From an uncultured Oscillospiraceae bacterium (lineage in GTDB: Bacteria > Bacillota > Clostridia > Oscillospirales > Oscillospiraceae): a stretch of 64,000 bases of DNA. Positions 51,224 through 62,321 of the stretch are shown piece after piece. The translations under genes were made by a program, and so were the position numbers. The notes beneath the pieces are model-generated. The model had not been told where the DNA came from, did no database searches, and saw nothing but the letters and a program-made list of their open reading frames with translations. The DNA is taken from contig CAJUPS010000006.1 of the NCBI GenBank assembly GCA_910588045.1, positions 1-64,000 on the forward strand, in the 5' to 3' direction. How positions within the stretch are numbered: the stretch's first letter is position 1; the number at the start of each line of letters is the position of its first letter.

Positions 51224-52111
51224 ATGAAGTTACGGATTGGCAGCCGGGACAGCGCCCTGGCGGTGGTGCAGTCCCGCTTGGTGATGGACGCGCTTCAAGC
51301 GGCCCACCCGGACCTGGAGCTGGAGCTGGTGACGATGAAGACCACGGGGGATAAGATCCTGGACCGCACGCTGGACAAGGTGGGGGGAAAGGGGCTCTTT
51401 GTAAAGGAGCTGGACGTGGCCCTCCGGGAGGGCCGGGTGGACCTGACCGTTCACAGCTGTAAGGACCTGCCCATGGAGACACCGGCGGACTTGCCCATCG
51501 CCGCTTTCCTGGCGCGGGAGGACCCGCGGGACGTCCTGGTGCTGCCGGAGGGGGCGCTGGCGTGGGATGTCAAGCTGCCTGTCGGCAGCGCCAGCCCCCG
51601 GCGGCGGGTACAGCTGCGGGAGCGGTTCCCGGAGCTCGCAGTCCAGCCGGTCCGGGGGAATATCCAAACTCGTCTGCGCAAATTGGAGAGCGGTGATTAT
51701 GGCGGCCTGATCCTGGCGGCGGCGGGGATCCTCCGACTGGGGCTGGAGCACCGCATCCACAGGTATTTTGACCCGGAGGAGCTGCTGCCTGCCGCCGGGC
51801 AGGGGATTCTTGCGGTTCAGTGCCGGGAGGACATGGATCGGTCGATTCTCGAATGTCTGCGGGACCGGGAGGCGGAGGTCTGCGCGTTGGCGGAGCGGGC
51901 CTTCGTGGGGGCGCTGGGTGGGGGGTGCTCCACTCCGACGGCGGCTTACGCGGTGCTGGATGGCGGCGTCATTACGGTGACGGGATTGTACGTGGACGAA
52001 AACGAGCAGATCCGGAGAGGCGCGGTCACCGGTCCGCCGGCGGACGGGGCCGCGCTGGCGGAGGAGCTGGCGATAAAACTGAAGGAGGGAAAGGGATGGC
52101 AGGAAAGGTAA
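51224..52111 (+). CDS. hemC: Hydroxymethylbilane synthase (porphobilinogen deaminase)
   Basis: 295 aa. Links four porphobilinogens into the linear tetrapyrrole. Motifs: GSRDSALAVVQSRLVMDALQ, KGLFVKELDVALREGRVDLT with VHSCKDLP, SASPRRRVQLRERFPE, RGNIQTRLRKLESGDYGGLI, and the dipyrromethane-cofactor Cys in LGGGCSTPTAAYAV. Normal length. Overlaps cobA-hemD by 16 bp. Confidence 0.96.
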   Translation: MKLRIGSRDSALAVVQSRLVMDALQAAHPDLELELVTMKTTGDKILDRTLDKVGGKGLFVKELDVALREGRVDLTVHSCKDLPMETPADLPIAAFLAREDPRDVLVLPEGALAWDVKLPVGSASPRRRVQLRERFPELAVQPVRGNIQTRLRKLESGDYGGLILAAAGILRLGLEHRIHRYFDPEELLPAAGQGILAVQCREDMDRSILECLRDREAEVCALAERAFVGALGGGCSTPTAAYAVLDGGVITVTGLYVDENEQIRRGAVTGPPADGAALAEELAIKLKEGKGWQER

Positions 52112-53595
52112 CGCTGGTCGGCGCGGGTCCGGGGGACCCGGGACTGCTGACGGTCAAGGGGCGGCAGGCCCTGGAGCGAGCGGAGGTGGTGATCTATGAC
52201 CGGCTGGTGAGCCCCGCCGTTCTGGAGATGATCCCCGCCGCCGCCCGGAGGATCGACGTGGGCAAGGAGGCCGGGCGCCACCCGGTGCCCCAGGCGCAAA
52301 TCAACGAGATTTTGCTGGAGGAGGCCCAGGCGGGACACCGCGTGGTGCGGCTGAAGGGGGGAGACCCCTTCGTCTTTGGCCGGGGCGGCGAGGAGCTGGA
52401 GACCCTGGCCCGGGCGGGGCTGGACTTCGAGGAGGTCCCCGGCGTGACCTCCGCTGTTGCGGCGGCGGCCTACGGGGGGATCCCGGTGACCCACCGGGAC
52501 TACGCCTCGTCGCTGCACATTGTCACCGGTCACGCCCGGGAGGGCAGCATCCCGGACATCGACTTCGAGGCCCTTGTGCGCACCAGGGGGACATTGGTGT
52601 TCCTCATGGGCGTGACGGCGCTGTCCGCTATTGTGCGCGGACTGCTGTCGGCCGGGATGGACCCGGACACCCCCGCCGCCATGGTGGAGCGGGGAACCCT
52701 CCCCGGGCAGAGGCGGTGCAGCGCTGCGCTGCGGGCGCTTCCGGAGCGGGCGGCCGCGATGGGGATATGCAGTCCCGCGCTGATCGTTGTGGGAGGCGTG
52801 TGCTCCCTGGCGGACGAGCTGTGCTGGTTTGAGCGCCTGCCGCTCCATGGAAAGCGCGCTCTGGTCACCCGGCCCAAGGCCCGTGCGGGGACGCTGTCGG
52901 ACAGACTGCGGGACCTGGGAGCGGAGGTGGCGGAGTTTCCCTGCATCCGCACAGAGGCCGTTTCCCCCTGCACCGCTATGGAGGCCGCCTTGGGGCAGCT
53001 TGCGGAATACGAGTGGCTGGGCTTTACCAGCGCGGCGGGGGTGGAGGCGTTCTGGCAATGCCTGCGGGGCCTGGGGAGGGATGCCCGGGCGCTGGGGGAC
53101 GTGAAGCTGGCTGTCATCGGTCCCGCCACCGGAGAGGCGCTGGAGGCCCGCGGCCTTACCGCCGACCTCATTCCGGATGTCTATGACGCTGCCCGCATGG
53201 GTGAGGCGCTGGCGAAAGCCGCCGTGGGAAAGGTCCTGCTGCTGCGGGCAGAGGAGGGATCCCCGGCCCTGACGGACGCCTTGGCGGCGGCAGGCGTTGC
53301 CTACGACGACATCCCGGTCTATCGCACGATTTACGACAACCCCCGCTCGGCCCAGCTGCGGGAGGAGCTGGAGGCAGGACGGTTTGATTTCGTGACCTTT
53401 ACCTCCGCCTCCACGGTCAGGGGCTTCGTCTCCGCCGTAGGTAGGGACGCGGATTTCAGCAAATTTGTGGGCCTGTGCATCGGGGCGCAGACCGCCGGGG
53501 AGGCGGAAAAACACCATATTTCCGTCAAAATCTCGGAAAAGGCCACGATCGACGCGCTGGTGGAGCTGGCGGCAGATGAGGAGAAGAGGAAATGA
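52096..53595 (+). CDS. cobA-hemD: Fused uroporphyrinogen-III methyltransferase / uroporphyrinogen-III synthase
   Basis: 499 aa, start at 52096 for GGAGGG. Residues 1-245 are CobA/SUMT (VGAGPGDPGLLTVKGRQALE, RLKGGDPFVFGRGGEELETL, MGVTALSAIVRGLLSAG); residues ~250-499 are HemD (RALVTRPKARAGTLSDRLRD, FTSAAGVEAFWQCL, VYRTIYDNPRSAQLREELEA). The fusion performs ring closure and then methylation to precorrin-2, feeding siroheme and cobalamin; common in Firmicutes. ATGA coupling with the next gene. Confidence 0.95.
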   Translation: MAGKVTLVGAGPGDPGLLTVKGRQALERAEVVIYDRLVSPAVLEMIPAAARRIDVGKEAGRHPVPQAQINEILLEEAQAGHRVVRLKGGDPFVFGRGGEELETLARAGLDFEEVPGVTSAVAAAAYGGIPVTHRDYASSLHIVTGHAREGSIPDIDFEALVRTRGTLVFLMGVTALSAIVRGLLSAGMDPDTPAAMVERGTLPGQRRCSAALRALPERAAAMGICSPALIVVGGVCSLADELCWFERLPLHGKRALVTRPKARAGTLSDRLRDLGAEVAEFPCIRTEAVSPCTAMEAALGQLAEYEWLGFTSAAGVEAFWQCLRGLGRDARALGDVKLAVIGPATGEALEARGLTADLIPDVYDAARMGEALAKAAVGKVLLLRAEEGSPALTDALAAAGVAYDDIPVYRTIYDNPRSAQLREELEAGRFDFVTFTSASTVRGFVSAVGRDADFSKFVGLCIGAQTAGEAEKHHISVKISEKATIDALVELAADEEKRK

Positions 53596-54011
53596 TCGAC
53601 CTGCAAAACAAAGACTATTGTCCCACGATAGAGGAAGTCGGCGGCTACGTGCGTAACCCTGTTTTTTCGCAATTCTGCGCGGAGCTGATGGAAACTTGCG
53701 CCTGTAGAGAAAAAATAGAGTACAGTAAGTGCAGCCTGGCGTCCGGTTGGAATCTCAAATTCAAAAAATCCGGGAAATCGTTGTGCACGATCTATCCCCG
53801 GGAGCAGTATTTCACGGTGCTGCTGGTGGTGGGCCGGAAGGAGCGGGAACCCTTTGAGGCGATGCTTCCCGACTGTACCCCTGTTCTTCGTGATATTTAT
53901 GCGCGGACAAAGGAGGGATGTGGCCAACGGTGGCTGATGATCGACCTGGAGGACAGGGACGAGCTGTACCGGGACGTGTTGCGGGGGATTGCCCTTCGCG
54001 CTGGCGTATGA
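53592..54011 (+). CDS. DUF3788-family protein
   Basis: 139 aa. Contains the family's features: PVFSQFCAELMETCACREKI, EYSKCSLASGWNLKFKKSGK, SLCTIYPREQYFTVLLVVGR, GQRWLMIDLEDRDELYRDVL. Function of DUF3788 is unknown; members are small cytosolic proteins. It overlaps the hemD stop and the next gene (ATGA), so it is translated within the tetrapyrrole operon, an unusual setting. Confidence 0.85.
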   Translation: MIDLQNKDYCPTIEEVGGYVRNPVFSQFCAELMETCACREKIEYSKCSLASGWNLKFKKSGKSLCTIYPREQYFTVLLVVGRKEREPFEAMLPDCTPVLRDIYARTKEGCGQRWLMIDLEDRDELYRDVLRGIALRAGV

Positions 54012-54454
54012 GGAAGTATAAGCTCGCTTTTGACCCCTGGGGGCTGCTGGTTTTCCTTGCCACCATGCTTCCCAACGTTATCTGGTTCAACCTCCCGGCG
54101 CCCAACGACATCCTTCGGCAGGAGTCTGTTACCCCTGTCCTGGACGGCATCGGGTCCGTGTGCCAGGTCCTGTTCGTGGCGGCGCTCTGTGCTGTGGTGA
54201 ACAGGGAGCGGAAGAAGCTGCGGTTCACGCCACTGATTTGGGGCTGTATTGCCTGCGGACTGCTCTACTACCTCGGCTGGGGCCTCTACTATGCGGGAAT
54301 TGTTCATCCGGCGGTCATTCTGCTGCTGACGGTTCCGCCCTGCCTGTGCTTTTTCTTCTTTGCGCTGGACAGGAAAAACTATGTTGCAGGAATCCCCATT
54401 GCGGGCTTCACCGTCTGCCATTTGCTCTACGGTATCGCTAATTTTATGATATGA
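54008..54454 (+). CDS. Small integral membrane protein, unknown function
   Basis: 148 aa with four to five membrane helices (FDPWGLLVFLATMLPNVIWF, VLDGIGSVCQVLFVAALCAV, PLIWGCIACGLLYYLGWGLY, GIVHPAVILLLTVPPCLCFF, FTVCHLLYGIANFMI). No known domain. Start overlaps the DUF3788 stop by 4 bp; 11 bp from hemB. An intervening membrane protein in a heme operon is atypical. Confidence 0.75.
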   Translation: MRKYKLAFDPWGLLVFLATMLPNVIWFNLPAPNDILRQESVTPVLDGIGSVCQVLFVAALCAVVNRERKKLRFTPLIWGCIACGLLYYLGWGLYYAGIVHPAVILLLTVPPCLCFFFFALDRKNYVAGIPIAGFTVCHLLYGIANFMI

Positions 54455-54465
54455 GGAGGACTTTT

Positions 54466-55449
54466 ATGGACCTGACCAACCGTCCCCGCCGCCTGCGGCG
54501 GACCGACTGCATCCGCCGCCTGAACCGGGAGACCCGGATGAGTGTGGATTCTTTGATTTATCCCATTTTTGTGGACGAGACCCTCTCCGGCGTGCGCCCC
54601 ATCGAGAGCCTGCCGGGACAGAACCACTACGGCCTGGACAGCGTGTATCAGGCGGTGGAGGACTGTCTGAGTGCCGGTGTGAAGCACTGCATCCTCTTCG
54701 GACTGCCCGCCAGGAAGGATGCGTGCGGCTCCTCCGCCTGGGAGGAGCGCGGCGTCATTCAGGAGGCCGTCCGGGCCATCAAGGCCGAGTTTCCCGATTT
54801 CACCGTCATCACCGACGTGTGCATGTGCGAGTACACGGACCACGGCCACTGCGGCATCCTCCATGGCCACGAGGTGGACAACGACGCGACGCTGGCGTAT
54901 CTGGCAAAGATCGCCGTCAGCCACGCCCGGGCGGGTGCGGACATGGTGGCCCCCTCGGACATGATGGACGGCCACGTGGCGGTCCTGCGGAAGGCGCTGG
55001 ACGAGAACGGTTTCCAGGACACCGCTATCATGGCCTACTCCGCCAAGTACGCCTCCGCGTTCTATGGTCCCTTCCGCGCCGCCGCCGGGTCGGCCCCCTC
55101 CTTCGGGGACCGGAAGGGCTACCAGATGGACCCCCACAACCGGAAGGAGGCCCTGCGGGAGTGCGCCCTGGACGCCGCCGAGGGGGCGGACATCCTGATG
55201 GTCAAGCCCGCCCTGAGCTATCTGGACGTGATCCGGGAGTGTGCGGACGCCTTCGACCTGCCCCTGTGCGCCTACTCCGTGTCCGGGGAGTACGCCATGA
55301 TCAAGGCAGCTGCCGCCGCCGGACTGGTGGACGAGCGGCGGATCATGTGCGAGACGGCGCTGTCCGTCTTCCGGGCGGGAGCGAATATGCTTATCACCTA
55401 CTATGCACAAGAGATAGCCAACGCCATCCGGATGGGGGAGATCGGGTAA
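54466..55449 (+). CDS. hemB: Delta-aminolevulinic acid dehydratase (porphobilinogen synthase)
   Basis: 327 aa, start at 54466 for GAGGAGG. Condenses two aminolevulinate molecules to porphobilinogen. Metal-binding Cys cluster VCMCEYTDHGHCG, Schiff-base Lys in ILMVKPALSYLDVI, second Lys in AYSAKYASAFYGPF. Normal length. Last gene of the operon before a strong terminator. hemA and hemL are not in the window. Confidence 0.96.
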   Translation: MDLTNRPRRLRRTDCIRRLNRETRMSVDSLIYPIFVDETLSGVRPIESLPGQNHYGLDSVYQAVEDCLSAGVKHCILFGLPARKDACGSSAWEERGVIQEAVRAIKAEFPDFTVITDVCMCEYTDHGHCGILHGHEVDNDATLAYLAKIAVSHARAGADMVAPSDMMDGHVAVLRKALDENGFQDTAIMAYSAKYASAFYGPFRAAAGSAPSFGDRKGYQMDPHNRKEALRECALDAAEGADILMVKPALSYLDVIRECADAFDLPLCAYSVSGEYAMIKAAAAAGLVDERRIMCETALSVFRAGANMLITYYAQEIANAIRMGEIG

Positions 55450-55463
55450 CAAGACGGAACGGG

Positions 55464-55512
55464 AAAAGGCTCCTTCCGATACCGGAAATCCGGTGCGGGA
55501 AGGAGCCTTTTT
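55464..55512. terminator. Terminator after hemB
   Basis: AAAAGGCTCCTTCC / GGAAGGAGCCTTTT long stem with T-run; lies between convergent hemB and a small membrane protein gene. Confidence 0.9.
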
Positions 55513-55516
55513 TGTG

Positions 55517-55702
55517 TCATTGCTGGCTTTCTTTACTTTTTTTGTAAACCGCTAACGATAAGCACAGGAAGAAAATGCCCGAGCCAAGGCTGCCGATAGC
55601 GGCGCCAATGTGTCCGCTGGTGAAATTGATGAGCGCGCACAGGAATAGGAATCCTGAAAAAATGAAACCGGCAAGGGATATGTACTGCTCTTTTTTACTC
55701 AT
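55517..55702 (-). CDS. Small two-helix membrane protein
   Basis: 61 aa with AGAGG site. MSKKEQYISLAGFIFSGFLF then GHIGAAIGSLGSGIFFLCLS are two hydrophobic segments; charged ends. No recognised family. It lies 27 bp downstream of the zinc-ribbon gene on the same strand and may be co-transcribed with it. Confidence 0.65.
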   Translation of the reverse strand: MSKKEQYISLAGFIFSGFLFLCALINFTSGHIGAAIGSLGSGIFFLCLSLAVYKKSKESQQ

Positions 55703-55729
55703 AGAATGCGCCTCTTTACAGGAATAGCG

Positions 55730-56599
55730 TCAGCTTTCCGTATCCAGGAACGAGAAGGACTGGAAGGAGCCCTTTTCAAACTCCACGCGGAAGGGCCGGG
55801 TGGTCTCGCCGCCGGAGGCGTCCTTGGTGGTGACTGTGGAGGCCACGGTCACCTTTTCGCCCTCCAGGGTGTACACCCACTTGCTCTTGGCGGGGAACAC
55901 GGCGGTCTCCGGAATTTCCAGCCGCGCCCGGACCGCATCCAGACTGGCGGACAGGTAGACATCCCGCTGGGCGGCATTCAGATAGAACTCCGTGACCGGC
56001 GTAATGAGATGGCCGTTGAGATAGATGTCGTAGTCCTTGTACGTCATGGACTTCAGCTTCTTGGAGACATTGTCCACCACCGCGACCACCTCGCCGTCCA
56101 GATAGCGGATGGTCTCCGTGTCCTGTATGGCGTATGTGGCGATGGCGTCGTTGGAGGAGAGCTTGCGCACCTCGCTGATGGTAGTAAAGCCGCACTCCGC
56201 AAGGGCGGGCAGCATGGCCTCCTCCTGTTCCTCCGTCAGCTCCATCCCGGAGCCCAGCACGGTGTCGGAGATGTGCTTCGCGCCAAAGGGCAGCTCAAAG
56301 GGCGGAGCGACAGGGAAGTGGAAGAAGATGATCGACACGCACGCCATCAGCAGCACCGCGGCCACCGCCCCCAGAACGACGGGCAGGGGGGACGCCTTCT
56401 GCTTGGCGGCGCACTGGGGGCAGAGCTTGGCCTTCTTGGGAATCTCCGCCTTGCAGGAGGGGCACCGCTTCATCTTGGGTGCTTTCTCCTTTTTCGGTGC
56501 TTTTTCTTTTTTGGGAGGCTTTTCCTTCTTGGGCTTTTTTTCTTCCTTAGGTGTGGTTTCCTCCATGTTCTCCGTCTCGGGGGCAGCATTTTCACTCAT
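55730..56599 (-). CDS. Zinc-ribbon membrane protein with Lys/Pro/Glu repeat region
   Basis: 289 aa. Residues ~15-45 are a KEKPPKKEKAPKKEKAPK-type repeat; then a zinc ribbon (RCPSCKAEIPKKAKLCPQCA), one transmembrane helix (VVLGAVAAVLLMACVSIIFF) and an extracellular domain of ~180 residues (SSNDAIATYAIQDTETIRYL, LDAVRARLEIPETAVFPAKS). Topology suggests an inner-face metal site and an outside domain; function unknown. Good family resemblance to zinc-ribbon domain proteins of Firmicutes. Confidence 0.75.
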   Translation of the reverse strand: MSENAAPETENMEETTPKEEKKPKKEKPPKKEKAPKKEKAPKMKRCPSCKAEIPKKAKLCPQCAAKQKASPLPVVLGAVAAVLLMACVSIIFFHFPVAPPFELPFGAKHISDTVLGSGMELTEEQEEAMLPALAECGFTTISEVRKLSSNDAIATYAIQDTETIRYLDGEVVAVVDNVSKKLKSMTYKDYDIYLNGHLITPVTEFYLNAAQRDVYLSASLDAVRARLEIPETAVFPAKSKWVYTLEGEKVTVASTVTTKDASGGETTRPFRVEFEKGSFQSFSFLDTES

Positions 56600-56809
56600 A
56601 GCACAGCGCCTCTTTTCTTCTTATTTTGGCCGCGCCGGAACGGCGCGTGGATTGCCTTCCCCGCTATTATACCAGCTTTTTCTCCCGGACGCAAGCGGGA
56701 ATGAGCGGCCAATTTTCGGTGGAACAGAGCTGGAGAGAGAACTTTCGCACCGGAAGGAGGGGAAAACTGGCTATTTCCGACAATCCTTGGGGATATGAAT
56801 GGTTTCCCG

Positions 56810-56838
56810 TTTACACCGGTGGGATTCCGTGCTAAAAT
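56810..56838 (+). promoter_or_regulatory. Promoter of the ACT-UPF0210 operon
   Basis: -35 TTTACA (56810-56815), 17-bp spacer, -10 TAAAAT (56833-56838). The start codon is 35 bp on. Confidence 0.65.
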
Positions 56839-56873
56839 AATTTTGCTGAAAACTTCGGAAAGGATTTACCTCT

Positions 56874-57143
56874 ATGAAAGCAATCGTCACCGTGATCGGA
56901 AAAGACCGGGTGGGCATTATTGCCGCCGTATGTACCCTGCTGTCCCAGTATGACGTCAACATCCTCAACATCAGCCAGTCGATTCTCCAGGAATACTTTG
57001 TCATGGTCATGCTGGTGGATCTGACCGCCTGCACGTCCTCCGTGGTAGAGCTGGGGGAGCTGTTGGATCAGGTCGGCCAGGAGCGGGGCCTCTCCATCCG
57101 GATCCAGCGGGAGGACCTCTTCAACGCCATGCACCGCATTTGA
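56874..57143 (+). CDS. ACT-domain protein (UPF0237)
   Basis: 89 aa. [20 protein letters not shown] and [20 protein letters not shown] form a single ACT domain that binds amino acids or metabolites. Nearly always found next to UPF0210 genes, as here (13 bp). Presumed regulatory partner of the next gene; ligand unknown. GGAAAGG RBS before ATG. Confidence 0.9.
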   Translation: MKAIVTVIGKDRVGIIAAVCTLLSQYDVNILNISQSILQEYFVMVMLVDLTACTSSVVELGELLDQVGQERGLSIRIQREDLFNAMHRI

Positions 57144-57156
57144 GGAGGGCCCCGTC

Positions 57157-58515
57157 ATGCTCAGTCAGAACGAAATCATGCAGACCATCCAGATGATCGA
57201 CCAGCAGCATCTGGATGTGCGGACCATCACCATGGGGATCTCCCTGCTCTCCTGCGCCCACAGCGACGTGAAGACGGCCTGTGACAAGATCTACGACAAG
57301 ATCACCCGCTGCGCCGAGAACCTGGTCCCCACCGGCGAGGCCATCGCCAAGGAGTTCGGCGTGCCCATCGTCAACAAGCGCATCTCCGTTACCCCCATCG
57401 CCCTGGTGGCCGCAGCGGCGGAGACGGAGGACTATGTCCCCTTCGCCCGGGCCCTGGACCGGGCGGCCAAGACCTGCGGCGTGGACTTCATCGGCGGCTT
57501 CTCCGCCCTGGTCCAGAAGGGGATGACGGACGCGGACCGGCGCCTCATCGCCTCCATTCCCCAGGCCCTGGCGGAGACGGACATCGTCTGTTCCTCCGTC
57601 AACGTGGGTTCCACCAAGGCGGGCATCGACATGGACGCCGTGGCCCTGATGGGCCGGACCATCAAGGAGCTGGCCGAACGCACGGCCGATAAAGGGGGCT
57701 TCGGCTGCGCCAAGCTGGTGGTGTTCTGCAACGCTGTGGAGGACAACCCCTTCATGGCCGGTGCCTTCCACGGGGTAGGGGAGCCGGAGCGGGTCATCAA
57801 CGTGGGCGTCTCCGGACCGGGGGTGGTCCACTACGCCCTCCGGTCGGTGAAGGGCCAGAGCTTCGACGTGGTGGCGGAGACCATCAAGAAAACGGCCTTC
57901 CGCATCACCCGGGTGGGCCAGCTGGTGGCCCAGGAGGCCAGCCGGAGGCTGGATACCCCCTTCGGCATTGTGGACCTCTCCCTGGCCCCCACTCCCGCCG
58001 TGGGCGACAGCGTGGCCCGCATCCTGGAGGAGATGGGCCTGGAGGTCTGCGGCACCCACGGCACCACCGCCGCCCTGGCTCTGCTCAATGACGCGGTGAA
58101 GAAGGGGGGCGTGATGGCGTCCTCCTCGGTGGGCGGGCTCTCCGGGGCGTTTATCCCCGTCAGCGAGGACGAGGGCATGATCGCCGCCGCCGCGTCGGGG
58201 GCGCTGACCCTGGACAAGCTGGAGGCCATGACCTGCGTGTGCTCGGTGGGCCTGGATATGATCGTGGTCCCCGGGGACACCAGCGCGGAGACCATCTCCG
58301 CCATCATTGCCGACGAGGCCGCCATCGGCATGGTCAACACCAAGACCACCGCCGTGCGCCTCATCCCCGCGCCGGGTAAGCAGGTGGGGGACATGGTGGA
58401 GTTCGGCGGACTGCTGGGGTCCGGGCCGGTGCAGGCGGTACACCCCTTCTCCAGCCGGGACTTCGTGGCCCGGGGCGGGCGGATTCCCGCGCCCATGCAG
58501 AGCCTGAAGAACTGA
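57157..58515 (+). CDS. UPF0210 / PFL-like protein (DUF711)
   Basis: 452 aa, full length. Contains [60 protein letters not shown] and [20 protein letters not shown], all family-wide conserved stretches of the UPF0210 (PFL-fold, pyruvate-formate-lyase-like barrel) group. No biochemical role is established; linked with an ACT-domain regulator. Confidence 0.92.
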   Translation: MLSQNEIMQTIQMIDQQHLDVRTITMGISLLSCAHSDVKTACDKIYDKITRCAENLVPTGEAIAKEFGVPIVNKRISVTPIALVAAAAETEDYVPFARALDRAAKTCGVDFIGGFSALVQKGMTDADRRLIASIPQALAETDIVCSSVNVGSTKAGIDMDAVALMGRTIKELAERTADKGGFGCAKLVVFCNAVEDNPFMAGAFHGVGEPERVINVGVSGPGVVHYALRSVKGQSFDVVAETIKKTAFRITRVGQLVAQEASRRLDTPFGIVDLSLAPTPAVGDSVARILEEMGLEVCGTHGTTAALALLNDAVKKGGVMASSSVGGLSGAFIPVSEDEGMIAAAASGALTLDKLEAMTCVCSVGLDMIVVPGDTSAETISAIIADEAAIGMVNTKTTAVRLIPAPGKQVGDMVEFGGLLGSGPVQAVHPFSSRDFVARGGRIPAPMQSLKN

Positions 58516-58534
58516 CGCGGAGAAGGGAGAGGCT

Positions 58535-58753
58535 ATGTTCTGGCGGAAAAAGGAGAAAAAACCGGTCTATGACAAGACCGGGAAAATCCCGGTGATTCGC
58601 TCCAGCATCTGCACCGGGGAACAGGTGGCGGGCTTTAAGGACCCGGCCGACGGCCGATTTCAGGAGGTCATGCTGATCCGAAACGGCGGCGACCTGGAGG
58701 AGTTTCTGCGCCTGTACGACGTGGAGGAATCCGAAGTGCGCCGGGAGTGGTAA
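58535..58753 (+). CDS. Small conserved protein (sometimes mislabelled aspartate dehydrogenase)
   Basis: 72 aa. MFWRKKEKKPVYDKTGKIPV, IRSSICTGEQVAGFKDPADG, RFQEVMLIRNGGDLEEFLRL; conserved across Clostridia as a stand-alone small protein. No catalytic domain is present, so the dehydrogenase name used in some databases (from memory) is not supported. Lies between UPF0210 and the phosphatase, probably co-transcribed. AGAAGGGAGAGG before ATG. Confidence 0.8.
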   Translation: MFWRKKEKKPVYDKTGKIPVIRSSICTGEQVAGFKDPADGRFQEVMLIRNGGDLEEFLRLYDVEESEVRREW

Positions 58754-58781
58754 ATCGGCGGAGAGAAGGAGGAGAGGGAAC

Positions 58782-59513
58782 ATGAAGCTGTTGATCATCC
58801 GGCACGGGGACCCGGATTACGAGCGGGACTCCCTGACGGAGAAGGGCTGGCGTGAGGCGGCGTACCTGGCGGAGCGGATGGCGGCGACAGATGTAAAAGA
58901 GTGCTACGTCTCCCCGTTGGGCCGGGCCAAGGACACCGCCTCGCTGACGCTGCAAAAGACGGGCTGGAAGGCGCAGGAGTGCCTCTGGCTGCGGGAATTT
59001 GACGCGCCCATCTACCGCCCCGACGTGAAGGGGCGGAGGATGCTGTGCTGGGACTGGCTGCCCCAGGACTGGACGGCGGAGCCCCGGTACTTCCAGCCGG
59101 ACAAGTGGCATGAGCCGGACATCATGGCGGAGGGCCATGTCCGGGAGGCCTACGACTGGGTGACCGGGAACCTGGGCGAGCTGCTGGAGCGCCACGGATA
59201 CCGTCGGGAGGGGCCCCTCTACCGGGCGGTTGCCCCCAATAACGACACCCTGGCTTTTTTCTGCCACTTCGGTCTGGAGTGCGTCCTCCTGAGCCATCTG
59301 CTGAACATCTCTCCCATGGCCCTCTGGCACGGGACCTGCGCCGCGCCCACGTCGGTGACCACCGTGGTCACGGAGGAGCGGCGGGAGGGGATCGCCTACT
59401 TCCGCATGGGGGCCTTCGGTGACGTCTCCCACCTGTACTGCCACGGGGAGCCGCCCGCCTTTTCCGCCCGATTCCGGGAGTGCTATGGCAATGAAGACGA
59501 GCGGCGGGACTGA
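58782..59513 (+). CDS. Histidine phosphatase-family protein
   Basis: 243 aa. Catalytic RHG in LLIIRHGDPDYERDSLTEKG, YVSPLGRAKDTASLTL and the second-His region AFFCHFGLECVLLSHLLNIS are the phosphoglycerate-mutase-like phosphatase pattern. Hydrolyses a phosphoester; substrate unknown. AGGAGAGG RBS. Last gene before a convergent terminator. Confidence 0.9.
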   Translation: MKLLIIRHGDPDYERDSLTEKGWREAAYLAERMAATDVKECYVSPLGRAKDTASLTLQKTGWKAQECLWLREFDAPIYRPDVKGRRMLCWDWLPQDWTAEPRYFQPDKWHEPDIMAEGHVREAYDWVTGNLGELLERHGYRREGPLYRAVAPNNDTLAFFCHFGLECVLLSHLLNISPMALWHGTCAAPTSVTTVVTEERREGIAYFRMGAFGDVSHLYCHGEPPAFSARFRECYGNEDERRD

Positions 59514-59542
59514 TCCTCCTGAGAGCTCCCGGTCAACCCGAC

Positions 59543-59584
59543 AAAAAGCGCGCGTCCGGCCTGTGTGGCCGGGCGCGCGTTTTT
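59543..59584. terminator. Convergent terminator between phosphatase and atp genes
   Basis: AAAAAGCGCGCG..CCGGCC and GGCCGG..CGCGCGTTTTT, stem of about 18 bp with T/A runs at both ends. Confidence 0.9.
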
Positions 59585-59595
59585 CTTATCGTGCA

Positions 59596-60005
59596 TTATG
59601 GCATCCAGTTGGATTTCACCCGCAGGCGGTTGAGGGCCCTGGCAAGGGTGGCCTGGGCGATCTGGTGCTCCTGTCGGCTCTTCTGCTGCAACAGGGCCTC
59701 CCGGGCCTCGTCGGCCTCTCGCCTGGCCCGTACCTCGTCGATCTCCTCGGGGCGCTCCACGGAGTCCACCAGGACCAGCACGTCGTTGTGCTCCACCTTG
59801 ACCATCCCGGGGGAGACGGCGGCCAGCCGCTCCGGCTGGTCGGGGACCTGGTAGCGCAGGGTCCCGGGCTGGACGGCGGCAATCATGTTGCTGTGGTGGG
59901 CCAAGACGCACTGCTCCCCGTCACTGGTGGGGATGGTCAAACTGATGCAGGGCCCCTCATAAAAGTTCTTGTCCGCCGCCAGAATGTGCACCTGAAAGAC
60001 GTCCA

Positions 60006-60006
<1 letters not shown>
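59596..60006 (-). CDS. atpC: F1-ATPase epsilon subunit
   Basis: 136 aa. Beta-sandwich N-terminus (FQVHILAADKNFYEGPCISL, TIPTSDGEQCVLAHHSNMIA) and helical C-terminal domain (DEAREALLQQKSRQEHQIAQ). Regulates ATP hydrolysis in the F1 head. Overlaps the atpD stop by 1 bp. Last gene of the leftward atp operon. Confidence 0.94.
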
Positions 60007-62320
<2,314 letters not shown>

Positions 62321-62321
62321 C

